A stretch of DNA of 64,000 nt from Desulfurococcaceae archaeon AG1 (GTDB taxonomy: Archaea > Thermoproteota > Thermoprotei_A > Sulfolobales > AG1), in assembly GCA_003116855.1 (NCBI GenBank), contig BEWT01000003.1:1-64000 (forward strand), in the 5' to 3' direction. The translations under genes and the position numbers were made by a program. Under the pieces are notes generated by a model. That model was not told the DNA's origin and did no database searches. It saw nothing but the letters and a program-made list of their open reading frames with translations. This document shows, in pieces, positions 9,199-18,129 of this stretch; within the stretch, counting starts at the first letter, position 1; each line of letters starts with the position of its first letter.

Positions 9199-9213
9199 TT
9201 TTTTATTGTTTTT
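9199..9213 (+). terminator. T-run terminator after the solute-binding protein gene
   Basis: A run of six T, then ATTG, then five T begins 10 nt after the stop codon, the normal archaeal T-rich terminator pattern. Confidence 0.5.
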
Positions 9214-9233
9214 ATTTAAGATTTTATTTAAGA
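9210..9233. repeat. Perfect 12-bp tandem duplication
   Basis: TTTTATTTAAGA occurs twice head to tail. The second copy contains the trxB stop codon (complement of 9228-9230), so the duplication sits across the ends of two convergent genes. Confidence 0.7.
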
Positions 9234-10223
9234 TAGCCCCATTATTGGGTATCTTTTCTGTATTATCCATTTAAACGCCGCATCAGCTGCAGAGGCTCCC
9301 TCTGCTGCTGATACCACCACCTGTTGGAAGTAATACTTGTTCTTTCCACCCGCGCAATCACCTGCCGCAAAGATCCCTTCTATATTTGTATATCCTCCCG
9401 GCTTAACATCAATTAATCCATGTTCATCAACCTCTAAGCCGATCTTTTTGAAGAAATCCGTTGGCGGCTGGTTACCGATCTCTATGAAAACGCCCTCCAC
9501 ATCCACCTTTCTAGTCTCGCCCGTCTTTAGATTCTTGATCACCGCATATCTAACCTCCTTATCGCCTCCTATCTCCGATACTGTGCTATTGAATATAACC
9601 TCGATCTTATCCCTATGCTTGTTTAGTGCTTCAACATATATTGGGAACGCCCTGAGCTTCTCGCCTCTTGTCACAAGATAGATCTTAGACGCATAGCCAA
9701 CAGCATGTATAGCTCCCGTAACGCCTGAGTTACCTCCACCAACTATCACTATCCTCTTACCCTTAAAGAAAGGTACATCACATACGGTGCAGTAGCTAAC
9801 ACCCCTCCCAACAAACTCAGCCTCTCCAGGGACGCCTAGCTTTTTCCTCTCAAGCCCTACAGCTATTATCACGGCCCTAGCCCTGTAAACCCTACCGCTT
9901 CTCGTATATACCGAGAAGAAATCATCCTCTCTCTTTATATCCTCAACCCTATCCCTCTCTATCGGTACGCCGTGTTTCTCAACATGCCTAACAAAGCTCT
10001 GGATTAGCTGTGAGGCCTCAACCTCTATAAAGCCTGGATAATCATCTACAAGACCCGCATTAGCCAGCTGTCCTCCTATTGTTTCGCCTATAAGAAGGGT
10101 TTTCAGTCTATATCTAGCTGCATAAAGCGCTGCAGATAGGCCGGCAGGCCCTGCACCAACAACGATCACGTCGTATCTATCTTCGAGGGGTTTTCTCTCA
10201 AACCCCTTTAATCTAAACGACAT
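9228..10223 (-). CDS. trxB: Thioredoxin reductase
   Basis: 331 residues. It has an N-terminal FAD site (DVIVVGAGPAGLSAALYAAR), a second dinucleotide site (RIVIVGGGNSGV), the redox-active pair C145-T-V-C148 followed by D, and the FAD-closing GIFAAGDCAGG. This is the low-molecular-weight thioredoxin reductase type, passing electrons from NAD(P)H to thioredoxin or protein disulfide oxidoreductase. The NADPH-type HRRxxxR motif is not evident (VTRGEKLRAFP), so cofactor preference is open. ATG 10223 has TGAGG upstream and a TATA (GATAAATATAAG) near 10256-10266. A perfect palindrome lies further upstream. Confidence 0.92.
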   Translation of the reverse strand: MSFRLKGFERKPLEDRYDVIVVGAGPAGLSAALYAARYRLKTLLIGETIGGQLANAGLVDDYPGFIEVEASQLIQSFVRHVEKHGVPIERDRVEDIKREDDFFSVYTRSGRVYRARAVIIAVGLERKKLGVPGEAEFVGRGVSYCTVCDVPFFKGKRIVIVGGGNSGVTGAIHAVGYASKIYLVTRGEKLRAFPIYVEALNKHRDKIEVIFNSTVSEIGGDKEVRYAVIKNLKTGETRKVDVEGVFIEIGNQPPTDFFKKIGLEVDEHGLIDVKPGGYTNIEGIFAAGDCAGGKNKYYFQQVVVSAAEGASAADAAFKWIIQKRYPIMGLS

Positions 10224-10286
10224 CTGGGCCTCAACCTAGAATTATAAGTGGTATAGCTGCTTATATTTATCTAACCATCCATAGAC

Positions 10287-10304
10287 CTAGATCTTAAGAT
10301 CTAG
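10287..10304. promoter_or_regulatory. Perfect 18-bp palindrome upstream of trxB
   Basis: CTAGATCTTAAGATCTAG is its own reverse complement. It lies about 20-45 bp upstream of the trxB TATA element and 12 bp after the stop of the preceding small gene. It could be an operator for trxB or part of a terminator; no T-run follows on the minus strand, which favours an operator. Confidence 0.45.
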
Positions 10305-10315
10305 ATCTTATAGTG

Positions 10316-10636
10316 CTATGGTTTCTCCTCAACACCGGTAGATCTTCTAAGCATGTTCCTCAAGAAAGCATCTTGGGGGGCATCTCTATAGTGCTCAGCC
10401 TTCTCAGCAAGGATCTCGAGCTCCTCGAGGGTAGCGTAGTCCAGGGGCTCGCCCCTCATACCACTTCTGCTCCACTCGTTAACAAGCCTACCCATGATCC
10501 TCTCAACATCCTTATCAGAATAGAAGAGAGCCTTAACCCAGCTATTCCTATTCTCCTCAATATTCTCAACAATAATCCTGATAAGATCCTCTCTCCTAGG
10601 CAAACAACACCATCCAGTATAGTTATACAAACCCAA
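10316..10636 (-). CDS. Small conserved-looking protein of unknown function
   Basis: Up to 106 residues, highly charged and mostly helical by eye (REDLIRIIVENIEENR, ATLEELEILAEKAEHYRD). ATG 10636 is in frame, but TTG 10603, giving LPRREDLIRI, has GGATGGTG just before it and a TATA-like TTGTATAAC about 25 bp upstream, so the shorter form may be real. No cysteine cluster, membrane segment or known motif is seen. It precedes trxB on the same strand, separated by the palindrome. Confidence 0.5.
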   Translation of the reverse strand: MGLYNYTGWCCLPRREDLIRIIVENIEENRNSWVKALFYSDKDVERIMGRLVNEWSRSGMRGEPLDYATLEELEILAEKAEHYRDAPQDAFLRNMLRRSTGVEEKP

Positions 10637-10935
10637 TTAATATACTTCTAATCCCACCAAAGATCAGCCATATATAGAGCAAGATCGCTTAAATATTGTG
10701 GATCATGGATATATGCTTGAGCACCACAGATCCTAGAGCGATGCTCTATCAAAAAAGTAAGATCTAGAAGAGATATGCTGAAGCCAAGAGAAAATACAGA
10801 ATTGGACGTATAGCTATGCTGGACATGTGCTCCTCTGAAGAGCAAGGATCAGGATCCTAGTAGAGTTTTAGGAGATAAGGACAAACAGAGAGATTATTAT
10901 TGCCTTTAACCATATTTTAGTTTGGGGAAGACGTT
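10637..10935. other. Non-coding gap before psmB
   Basis: About 300 bp. The last 40 bp carry an A/T-rich promoter-like stretch (CTTTAACCATATTTT) and GGGGA before the psmB start. The rest has no recognisable RNA or gene; a 65-codon minus-strand frame here looks non-coding. Confidence 0.4.
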
Positions 10936-11595
10936 TTGTCTATGTTCAGAGAGGCGGGTAGAGGTTACCAGCGATTCATGGACTACGATATAGCTATGCT
11001 TGAGAAGGCTCTGAAAGGAACCACAACCGTTGGACTTGTGACCAAAGAGGCCGTGATCATGGCAGCTGATAAGAGGGCCACCGCTGGCATGTATATAGCC
11101 CACAAGAATGTTAGAAAGATAGAACCCATAGATGAGAGATCAGCACTAACAATCTCAGGACTTGTTGCCGATGCACAGACTCTGGCTGATTATCTTAGAT
11201 ATAGAGCCAGGCTCTACTATATAATGACAGGAACGCCCATGAGTATTAAGGCCATGGCCAGCCTACTAGCCCTGATCCTTAATAGCTCCAAGTACTTCCC
11301 ATTCATAGTACAGCTCCTCCTAGGGGGTATAGATGATAGGCCCAGGCTATACCAGATAGAGTTCTTCGGAAGCGTTACCGAGGAGAAGTTCGTAGCGACT
11401 GGAAGCGGTAGCCCCATAGCTATAGGAGTGCTTGAGGCCGGATATTCCGAGGATCTCGGGGTCGAGCAGGCTGTGAACCTGGCTAGAGAGGCTATAACAT
11501 CGTCTATAAAGAGGGATGCCTATACAGGAGAGGGTATAGATGTGGTGGTTATAACAAAGAATGGTGTGAAGAGCCACTACTTCCCAGTGAAATAG
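10936..11595 (+). CDS. psmB: Archaeal 20S proteasome beta subunit
   Basis: 219 residues. A 28-residue propeptide ends in G28, and T29 becomes the catalytic N-terminal threonine (TTTVGLV). Counting from T29 as 1, D17 (in MAADKRAT) and K33 (in NVRKIE) are both present, so this beta subunit should be active. The start is TTG 10936 or ATG 10942, with GGGGA upstream. It lies 19 bp before the FttA gene and is probably in one operon with it. Thermoproteota often carry a second, inactive beta subunit; it is not in this window. Confidence 0.95.
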   Translation: MSMFREAGRGYQRFMDYDIAMLEKALKGTTTVGLVTKEAVIMAADKRATAGMYIAHKNVRKIEPIDERSALTISGLVADAQTLADYLRYRARLYYIMTGTPMSIKAMASLLALILNSSKYFPFIVQLLLGGIDDRPRLYQIEFFGSVTEEKFVATGSGSPIAIGVLEAGYSEDLGVEQAVNLAREAITSSIKRDAYTGEGIDVVVITKNGVKSHYFPVK

Positions 11596-11614
11596 GGGGG
11601 TTAACGCATAGAGG

Positions 11615-13564
11615 ATGGTTTTCGTGAGAGATAGACTTCTCGACGAGATAAGAAAGGTGATTATGGAGAACATACCTCCCGAGGCTGAGATGCGCAGAGT
11701 CGAGTTCGAAGGACCCTACCTAGTGATCTATGTGAGAAACCCGGGGTTTCTCAAGTCAGAGACCTCTGCTATAAAGAACATAGCCAAGATCCTTAGAAAA
11801 AGGATCATTGTCAAGGTAGACCCCCAGGCTAGGAAGAAGCCCCAGGAGGCTAGATCAAAGATCCTCGAGCTAGTACCAAGCGAGGCTGGTGTGAGTGAGA
11901 AAGATATAGAGTTCGACGAGGTTTTGGGAGAAGTAGTTATAAAGGCTGCAAAGCCAGGGCTCGTTATAGGGGCTGAGGGGGAGAATCTAAAGAGAATCCT
12001 TGTAGAGACTGGGTGGAGACCAAGGGTTGTTAGAAAACCCCCTATAAAATCAGGGCTTCTAGAAGGGATAATAAACTATATGATGAATGAGAGCGACTAT
12101 AGATTGAAATTCCTTAGAAGGGCTAGCGAGAAGATACATGTAGATCCTCTCTTCAAAAGCGATACCGTTAGGATCACAGCCCTCGGAGGCTTCATGGAGG
12201 TCGGCAGATCCGCTATCCTTCTCGAAACGCCTAATAGCAAGATCCTCCTCGACTTCGGCCTAAACCCAGGGATTAACACACCGCCAAACATGTATCCAAG
12301 GATAGATATGCTCAACATAGCTCCTGAAGAGATAGACGCGGTTGTTGTAACACACGCCCACGTGGATCACTGCGGATTAGTGCCATTCCTCTTCAAATAC
12401 GGCTACGACGGTCCTGTATATACCACAGAGGCTACCAGAGATCTCATGGCCCTCATGCAGCTAGATATACTCGATGTTGCGAGGAGAGAGGGAAACCCGA
12501 TCCCGTTCACACAGAGAGAAGTCCAGAAGATGGTGCTACACACAATACCCCTGAAGTACGGGGATACGACAGACATAGCTCCTGATGTTAAGATAACGCT
12601 CTACAACGCTGGACATATACTGGGCTCTGCTATGGTTCACATATATGCTGGAAACCCAGCTGGGGGCGGGATCAATATACTCTATAGTGGTGATATAAAG
12701 TTCCAGAGGACAAGACTTCTCGAGAGGGCTAGTGTTGAGGAGATCCCTAGGGTTGATATCCTTATCCTGGAGAGCACTTACGGTGCAACAGATCTCCCGC
12801 CAAGAAACGAGGCCGAAGAGAAGCTCATCGAGATCATTAAAAAGACTATTGAGAGAAAAGGGAAGGTTCTGATCCCCACGCTAAGCGTTGGGAGGGCTCA
12901 GGAGATAATGCTCGTCCTAAGATCTGCTATGATGGAGAAGAAGCTCGACGAGATCCCAGTATATATAGAGGGGATGATAGACGAGGTGACAGCAATACAT
13001 ACAGCCTATCCAGAGCTCCTATCAAGAGAAACCTTCGCTCTATTTAAGAGCGGTGAGAACCCCTTCAGCTACACAACATTCAAGAGGGTTGAGGATAGAA
13101 GAGCTAGGAGCGATATTGTAGATGCTCCCGAGAGCAGCGTGATCATGGCTACAAGCGGTATGCTCACAGGAGGCCCAGCAGTTGAGTACTTCAAACTCCT
13201 AGCAGGGGATCCGAGGAACACTATGGTGTTTGTAAACTACCAGGTTAAAGGAACACTGGGAAGAAGGATCAAGGATGGGGAGAAGGAGATACAGCTCCAG
13301 GAAGAGGATGGGAGAATAGTTACCGTGAAAGTTAACATGGAGATCCAGAGCGTCGAGGGCTTCTCAGGACACAGCGATAGAAAACAGCTGGTGAGATTCG
13401 TCGAAAGCCTCCCAACAATTCCGAAAAAAATAATACTCAATCACGGAGAACCCTCAGCCATAGCCTCGCTCGCTAAAGAGCTAGGCAAAAGCAAGGATAT
13501 CAGGGTGAGAACAGCCGATATAATAATGCCCAATGTTCTAGACACCCTAACCTTCAAACCATAG
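11615..13564 (+). CDS. fttA: KH-domain beta-CASP ribonuclease, archaeal termination factor aCPSF1/FttA
   Basis: 649 residues. An N-terminal region of about 150 residues carries archaeal KH-like domains (VVIKAAKPGLVIGAEGENL). It is followed by a metallo-beta-lactamase core with THAHVDH near residues 246-252 and a C-terminal beta-CASP region with GFSGHSDR near residue 584. The full KH-KH-MBL-beta-CASP layout is that of aCPSF1, the CPSF73-like endo/exonuclease that terminates archaeal transcription. ATG 11615 has GAGG immediately before it. Co-location with psmB suggests shared expression. Confidence 0.95.
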   Translation: MVFVRDRLLDEIRKVIMENIPPEAEMRRVEFEGPYLVIYVRNPGFLKSETSAIKNIAKILRKRIIVKVDPQARKKPQEARSKILELVPSEAGVSEKDIEFDEVLGEVVIKAAKPGLVIGAEGENLKRILVETGWRPRVVRKPPIKSGLLEGIINYMMNESDYRLKFLRRASEKIHVDPLFKSDTVRITALGGFMEVGRSAILLETPNSKILLDFGLNPGINTPPNMYPRIDMLNIAPEEIDAVVVTHAHVDHCGLVPFLFKYGYDGPVYTTEATRDLMALMQLDILDVARREGNPIPFTQREVQKMVLHTIPLKYGDTTDIAPDVKITLYNAGHILGSAMVHIYAGNPAGGGINILYSGDIKFQRTRLLERASVEEIPRVDILILESTYGATDLPPRNEAEEKLIEIIKKTIERKGKVLIPTLSVGRAQEIMLVLRSAMMEKKLDEIPVYIEGMIDEVTAIHTAYPELLSRETFALFKSGENPFSYTTFKRVEDRRARSDIVDAPESSVIMATSGMLTGGPAVEYFKLLAGDPRNTMVFVNYQVKGTLGRRIKDGEKEIQLQEEDGRIVTVKVNMEIQSVEGFSGHSDRKQLVRFVESLPTIPKKIILNHGEPSAIASLAKELGKSKDIRVRTADIIMPNVLDTLTFKP

Positions 13565-13585
13565 CCTTTGGAATATCATAGAGAT

Positions 13586-14917
13586 CTACTCTTTAGAGAG
13601 CAGCTCTCCCAGAATATCTATATAGAATCTTTTAGCCCTCTCAAGGCTCCAGATCTCGACATACTCGTCATAGCCATGCACATTACCGCCAACTGGTCCG
13701 AAGTCTATGGATTCAACGCCCTCTGGGGAGAAGTATCTAGAATCACTCGCACCAGCCTTCTCAACAACCTTTGCGGGTAACCCCATCCTTTCAAGAACCC
13801 TTAGCGATTTGGTAACTATCCTCGATGTTCTTGGCGTGTTTAGATAGCCTCTGCCCCCAGATACCCTGTATCTAATCCTAACCGATAGATCTTCTAACAG
13901 GTTCTTAACAGCCCTCTCAAGCTTAGAGCTATCCTTGAGAGGAGCTCTAACATCTACCTCGAATACGTGTTTAGAGCCATCCATATAGTACATATTAGGT
14001 GTCGCTGTAACGCCATATAGGCTGGGGAAATCCAGCTCTACGGATATCCTGGTGAGCGGTAGCAGTGCTTTCACAAGCTCTGTGAGCGATAGATCTGCTT
14101 GCTGCTCATCAGCACCCTCTCCAATCACTTCAGCCCATACTCTCTGTGGAAGCACGTTTGACTTGACAAAATCTCCTCCTAGGCTTGATAAGAGGAGATC
14201 TTGTTCCGAGACCTCTCTAGCCAGGTCTATGAGGGGGTGAACATCGGAGCCCGAGATGAAATATGCCGCATGATAGCTTGCACTCTTAAGCGTCTTCTCA
14301 ACCCTCTTCCTAGAGCCCTTTGTTTTTATCCTGGCAGCGTCTGCCTCGATCACTATTTTGAAAGCACTCCTCCTCCTGTTTATAACAACAAGACCAGAGC
14401 CATCGCCATTAACAAGGAAGTCTGGGAAGAGGGCTTTATTCCTCAGATAGTCTCTAAGAACCCTCGCACCGTTATAGCCCCCTATCTCTTCATCACCTGT
14501 AAAGGCTACTACGAGGGTTCCTCCAAGCTTATCCACGATCCTGGTCATATCCCTATAAGCTGATGCTATCGAGGCAACGTTACCTAGATCATCTGCAGAC
14601 CCCCTACCATAGAGTCTACCTTCTCTCTCAACCGGTGTAAATGGATCAAAACTCCACGAAGGTCCCGGAGGGACTACATCGTAGTGGGCTAGATAGAGTA
14701 CTACAGGCCTTCCAGAACCATATATATCGAATAGTGTATAGAATCCATTGCTCTCAATACTCTTAGGATCCATTCCCGATCTCTTCATAACATCTAGAAC
14801 CCCCTCCACACACGTAGACCCGGGCTTAATACCGCCCGAGGGGTCGTTAACACATCTCAGTGGTATTAGTCTCTTTAACAACTCAAGAGGATCTATTCCT
14901 AACCACCCAAGCATCAT
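13586..14917 (-). CDS. M20-family metallopeptidase (ArgE/DapE/CPG2-like)
   Basis: 443 residues. The co-catalytic zinc motifs are present in order: LAHYDVVPPG (His and Asp), GRGSADDLG (bridging Asp), FTGDEEIGG (catalytic Glu and ligand), VNGDGSG and the C-terminal GGNVHGYDEYV (His). A dimerisation domain sits in the middle. The family removes acyl or peptide groups from amino acids and small peptides; the exact substrate is not clear. The gene ends 22 bp from the stop of fttA (convergent). A promoter-like AATTATAAACC lies just upstream of its start. Confidence 0.9.
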   Translation of the reverse strand: MMLGWLGIDPLELLKRLIPLRCVNDPSGGIKPGSTCVEGVLDVMKRSGMDPKSIESNGFYTLFDIYGSGRPVVLYLAHYDVVPPGPSWSFDPFTPVEREGRLYGRGSADDLGNVASIASAYRDMTRIVDKLGGTLVVAFTGDEEIGGYNGARVLRDYLRNKALFPDFLVNGDGSGLVVINRRRSAFKIVIEADAARIKTKGSRKRVEKTLKSASYHAAYFISGSDVHPLIDLAREVSEQDLLLSSLGGDFVKSNVLPQRVWAEVIGEGADEQQADLSLTELVKALLPLTRISVELDFPSLYGVTATPNMYYMDGSKHVFEVDVRAPLKDSSKLERAVKNLLEDLSVRIRYRVSGGRGYLNTPRTSRIVTKSLRVLERMGLPAKVVEKAGASDSRYFSPEGVESIDFGPVGGNVHGYDEYVEIWSLERAKRFYIDILGELLSKE

Positions 14918-15037
14918 TGAGTATGGAAAGCTTATATGTTAATTATAAACCTAGTTAACAGCCTCTATAACATTCCTGCTCATAACATGACGAATGTAAA
15001 AAACAATGTTAGCCATATAGAGCTCTGAGAGAATGCC

Positions 15038-15715
15038 TTATAGTTTTATTATGCTCATCGCATCTCCGTATCTTTTCTTGAAGTTCTCCATCGTCTCTAC
15101 GGTTTTCCTATATATCCTGATCAGCTCGTTAATAGGATCTGGATGATCATCTACCCTCAGGTTATACTCCCACCTCGGGTTCTTAGAGGCTATTAGGAGT
15201 GCTGCTGACTGCTTACCCCTAGTATCACCGCCAGCCTCCTCTCCAGCCTTGATAGCATTTAGCAGCCTCACCGGGAATGGATCGTTCCTCGACTCTCTAT
15301 AAGCCTTTACCATTGCTTCAAGCACCTGAGGCCCCGCTATTATGTTGCCTGCTACAGCGAGATCGTTCTCAACTATATGTCCAGCCCATGGTATGCATTT
15401 AGAGCCTGTGTAGCCATAAGCAGTCTCGCGATCAACCCCTATAACCTGTCTATACTCCCTATAGGGATCCACCTTTAACAGCGACTCGATAGCATCGCCT
15501 ATCCTAACACCAAGCTCGGCTATCCTCACAGCCTTCCTCCCTATCTCTACATTAACAAACGCCTGGGTTGATACAGCAGCCACCCCGGGGATTGCATGAG
15601 GGGCTACAGAGCCAACAGCAGGGGCTGCTGTGGCTATCGCGATCCCGAGATCCCCTGTATCGGGATCTCTCGCCACTATCGAGAATGTTCCTAGTAGCAG
15701 GGGCATGTTTAGCAC
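15038..15715 (-). CDS. DUF1028 family protein, predicted Ntn-fold hydrolase
   Basis: 225 residues. The opening GTFSIVARDPDTGDLGIAIA, then STQAFVN and WAGHIVENDLAVAGNIIAG, match the DUF1028 family (COG3342), which has an N-terminal-nucleophile-hydrolase-like fold. The threonine in GTFSIVA would be the candidate nucleophile if the first residues are removed. Either ATG (15715 or 15706) is possible. It is divergent from coxG by 59 bp. Biochemical role not known to me. Confidence 0.8.
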   Translation of the reverse strand: MLNMPLLLGTFSIVARDPDTGDLGIAIATAAPAVGSVAPHAIPGVAAVSTQAFVNVEIGRKAVRIAELGVRIGDAIESLLKVDPYREYRQVIGVDRETAYGYTGSKCIPWAGHIVENDLAVAGNIIAGPQVLEAMVKAYRESRNDPFPVRLLNAIKAGEEAGGDTRGKQSAALLIASKNPRWEYNLRVDDHPDPINELIRIYRKTVETMENFKKRYGDAMSIIKL

Positions 15716-15774
15716 CGCTTTTCTATTGTGGTGGTGAGATATAAGCTTGGTTTTATAATGAATCCGGGACTCCT

Positions 15775-16227
15775 ATGAGGATCCGGTATTCGGGATCCTT
15801 TGATGTTACATCGCCTAAAGAGAAGGTGTATAGATTCCTAACAGATCCTGAGAGGGTCGCGAAAACATTCCCAGGCATCGAGAGAGTAGAGGTTACCGAT
15901 GAGAATAACTTCTCAGTTAGAGCGACCCTCGGCATAGGACCCCTGAGGGGTAGTATGAGCTTCAAGCTAAGGTTTGAGGAGAAGAGAGCTCCAGACCATG
16001 CTAGGGTTGTTGGCAGGGGGGTAGGGCTCCAAAGCACTGCTGATATCTCGCTAACATTCGATCTAGAGGATCTGGGCGGAGGTACCAGGGTTAAATGGTC
16101 TTTCGAAGGTAACGTGGGAGGGCTTGTAGGCTCTCTGGGAGGCAGGGTTTTGGATGATGTTGCTAAGAGGCTTGTGGACGAGGTTATAGCCAATATAAAG
16201 GCCTCTATAGAAAGTGGCCAAGTGTAA
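15775..16227 (+). CDS. coxG: SRPBCC / CoxG-family protein
   Basis: 150 residues with the CoxG pattern: YSGSFDVTSPKEKVYRFLTDPERVAKTFPGI... in the first third, and a hydrophobic-pocket SRPBCC fold ending in a C-terminal helix (VLDDVAKRLVDEVIANIK). In aerobic CO oxidisers CoxG recruits CO dehydrogenase to the membrane; many homologues accompany other molybdenum hydroxylases. No CO dehydrogenase or xanthine dehydrogenase subunit is nearby, so the partner is unknown. An A/T element (TTTTATAATG) lies just upstream. Confidence 0.8.
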   Translation: MRIRYSGSFDVTSPKEKVYRFLTDPERVAKTFPGIERVEVTDENNFSVRATLGIGPLRGSMSFKLRFEEKRAPDHARVVGRGVGLQSTADISLTFDLEDLGGGTRVKWSFEGNVGGLVGSLGGRVLDDVAKRLVDEVIANIKASIESGQV

Positions 16228-16303
16228 AATGTCGAGCTATATAATCTTTATACCAGGTTGAGGCTATATATCCTCACACACCTATTTAAATTGGTGCTAA
16301 TGG

Positions 16304-17560
16304 TTGAGACCAGGTCTTGAGAGGATAAAGCCTCCTAGTGATGGCTCCTTCATAGAATATATAGATGGCTCTTACAAGGTTCCGGACAAGCCGATCATAG
16401 CCTATATAGAGGGGGATGGGATAGGGCCTGAGGTTACAAGCTCGGCTAGAGCTGTTCTCGATGCCGCTGTTGAGAAGGTCTATGGGAAGGCTAGGAGGAT
16501 TGTTTGGTGGGAGCTCTATGCGGGGTATAAGGCTGAGAAGCTCTTCGGAAGCCTCCTCCCAGAGGACACTCTTACCGGGATGATGATGGCTAAGGTTACT
16601 CTCAAAGGCCCTCTAGAGACTCCTATAGGTACTGGGCATAGATCTCTTAACGTTACTATTAGACAGAGGCTCGATCTATATTCTAATATAAGGCCTGTTA
16701 AGTATTTCAGAGGCGTCCCAGCTCCGAGCAGATATGCCGATAAAATAAACCTCATAATCTTTAGAGAGAACACGGAAGATGTATATGCTGGGATAGAGTG
16801 GCAAGCCGGGAGTAGAGAGGCGTTAAAGGTGATCGAGTTCCTCCACAGAGAGTTCGGAATAGAGCTCACACCAGACACAGGGATCGGTTTAAAGCCTATC
16901 AGCGAGTGGAGAACCAAGAGACATGCTAGAAAAGCCCTCAGATATGCTATTAAACATGGTAGAAGGGTTGTTACATTCATGCATAAGGGTAATATTATGA
17001 AGTACACCGAAGGCGCCTTCGTAAACTGGGGGTACGAGGTTGCTCTAAACGAGTTCAGAGAATATGTGGTTACAGAGAAGGAGGTTAACGAGCAATACGG
17101 GGGCAAACAGCCTGAGGGAAAGATACTTGTTAACGACCGCGTGGCTGACAACATGTTCCAGCAGATAATAACAAGACCGTGGGACTATGATGTTATAGTA
17201 ACACCCAATCTCAACGGCGACTATCTAAGCGATGCCGCAAGCGCCCTCGTAGGAGGGATAGGGCTAGCCCCAGGACTCAATGCTGGCGATATATATGCAT
17301 TCGCAGAACCCGTGCACGGAACAGCACCTAAGTATGCTGGCAAGGGTGTGGCTAACCCCTCTGCAACAATACTAGCCGGGGCGATGCTTTTAGAGCATAT
17401 AGGGTGGGTTGAGGCTTCAAACCTGATCTGGAGGGCTGTTGAGGAGACCATAGCGTCTGGCAAGATGACCCAGGATCTTGCAAGACATTATGAGAATGTA
17501 AAACCACTATCAACAAAAGAGTTCACAGAGGCTGTTATAGAGACTCTGAAGAGCCTTTGA
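16304..17560 (+). CDS. icd: Isocitrate dehydrogenase (NADP-type)
   Basis: 418 residues, full length. Substrate and metal motifs are visible: YIEGDGIGPEV near the N-terminus, TGHRSLNVTIRQ with the substrate serine and arginines, RENTEDVYAGIEW, KGNIMKYTEGAF, and the C-terminal GLAPGLNAGD and HGTAPKYAGKG. It oxidises isocitrate to 2-oxoglutarate in the citric-acid cycle. The start is TTG 16304, the first usable codon before GLERIKPP; an ATG at 16299 is out of frame. The stop overlaps the start of the next gene. Confidence 0.95.
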   Translation: MRPGLERIKPPSDGSFIEYIDGSYKVPDKPIIAYIEGDGIGPEVTSSARAVLDAAVEKVYGKARRIVWWELYAGYKAEKLFGSLLPEDTLTGMMMAKVTLKGPLETPIGTGHRSLNVTIRQRLDLYSNIRPVKYFRGVPAPSRYADKINLIIFRENTEDVYAGIEWQAGSREALKVIEFLHREFGIELTPDTGIGLKPISEWRTKRHARKALRYAIKHGRRVVTFMHKGNIMKYTEGAFVNWGYEVALNEFREYVVTEKEVNEQYGGKQPEGKILVNDRVADNMFQQIITRPWDYDVIVTPNLNGDYLSDAASALVGGIGLAPGLNAGDIYAFAEPVHGTAPKYAGKGVANPSATILAGAMLLEHIGWVEASNLIWRAVEETIASGKMTQDLARHYENVKPLSTKEFTEAVIETLKSL

Positions 17561-18129
17561 GAGTGCTGGTTATATTGAACAGCTTATCAAGGATCATTAT
17601 AGCTTTTTTAATATACATGATCTCGATGTACATGGCAATAATGATCATACCCCCAGCCCTAGGAAGCAGCCCCGCACTCTATATAAGACCCTACCAGCTA
17701 ATGGTATTCTCAAACATAGCTATCCTGATCCTCTTCACAATAGCCTACCTAGCCCTAGGAAGCAAGCTACTCAACTACACAATACAGATAGCACTAGCAT
17801 CACTAGCAATAACATACTACCTAGACATAGCCTACAGGATCAGTCAGGGGATCGAGATCATCATATACCCCCTATTCACACTCATAAAAGACTCACAAGG
17901 ATCATCACTCTCGATAGACCTCGCACAGATCTCCATAATAGCTTTAGTACTCATAAACATAAGGGATAAGATTCGTAGAATTCGTAGAAAAGGCCTAGAT
18001 CAGTCTAGCAGCACTACTAGCATTATTTCTAACACTTCTAATACCAGATCCAAGGCAGAGTCTAATCACTGCTTAGAGAGGCTTAATCATTCGTCCTCCG
18101 AGCGTTTCATGCCCTTCCATATCTACTGA
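17557..18129 (+). CDS. Membrane protein of unknown function, translationally coupled to icd
   Basis: 190 residues from TTG 17557 (GTG 17563 is an alternative), overlapping the icd stop by four bases. Four hydrophobic segments are visible at about residues 8-35, 50-66, 76-92 and 122-134. The last 55 residues are polar, rich in Ser, Thr, Asn and Arg, and look poorly conserved, so the C-terminus may be degenerate. I recognise no family. Coupling to icd does not by itself imply a metabolic link. Confidence 0.55.
   Translation: MRVLVILNSLSRIIIAFLIYMISMYMAIMIIPPALGSSPALYIRPYQLMVFSNIAILILFTIAYLALGSKLLNYTIQIALASLAITYYLDIAYRISQGIEIIIYPLFTLIKDSQGSSLSIDLAQISIIALVLINIRDKIRRIRRKGLDQSSSTTSIISNTSNTRSKAESNHCLERLNHSSSERFMPFHIY

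Noticed and set aside
10648-10845. 65-codon minus-strand frame before psmB
   Set aside because: No ribosome site, odd composition and no recognisable pattern; treated as non-coding.
12097-12318. Minus-strand frame inside fttA
   Set aside because: Shadow of a strongly supported gene with conserved catalytic motifs.
14201-14563. 120-codon plus-strand frame inside the M20 peptidase gene
   Set aside because: Overlaps conserved metal-binding motifs of the real gene on the other strand.
16516-17154. 212-codon minus-strand frame inside icd
   Set aside because: Mirror of icd codon usage; leucine/serine-rich sequence without a start context.
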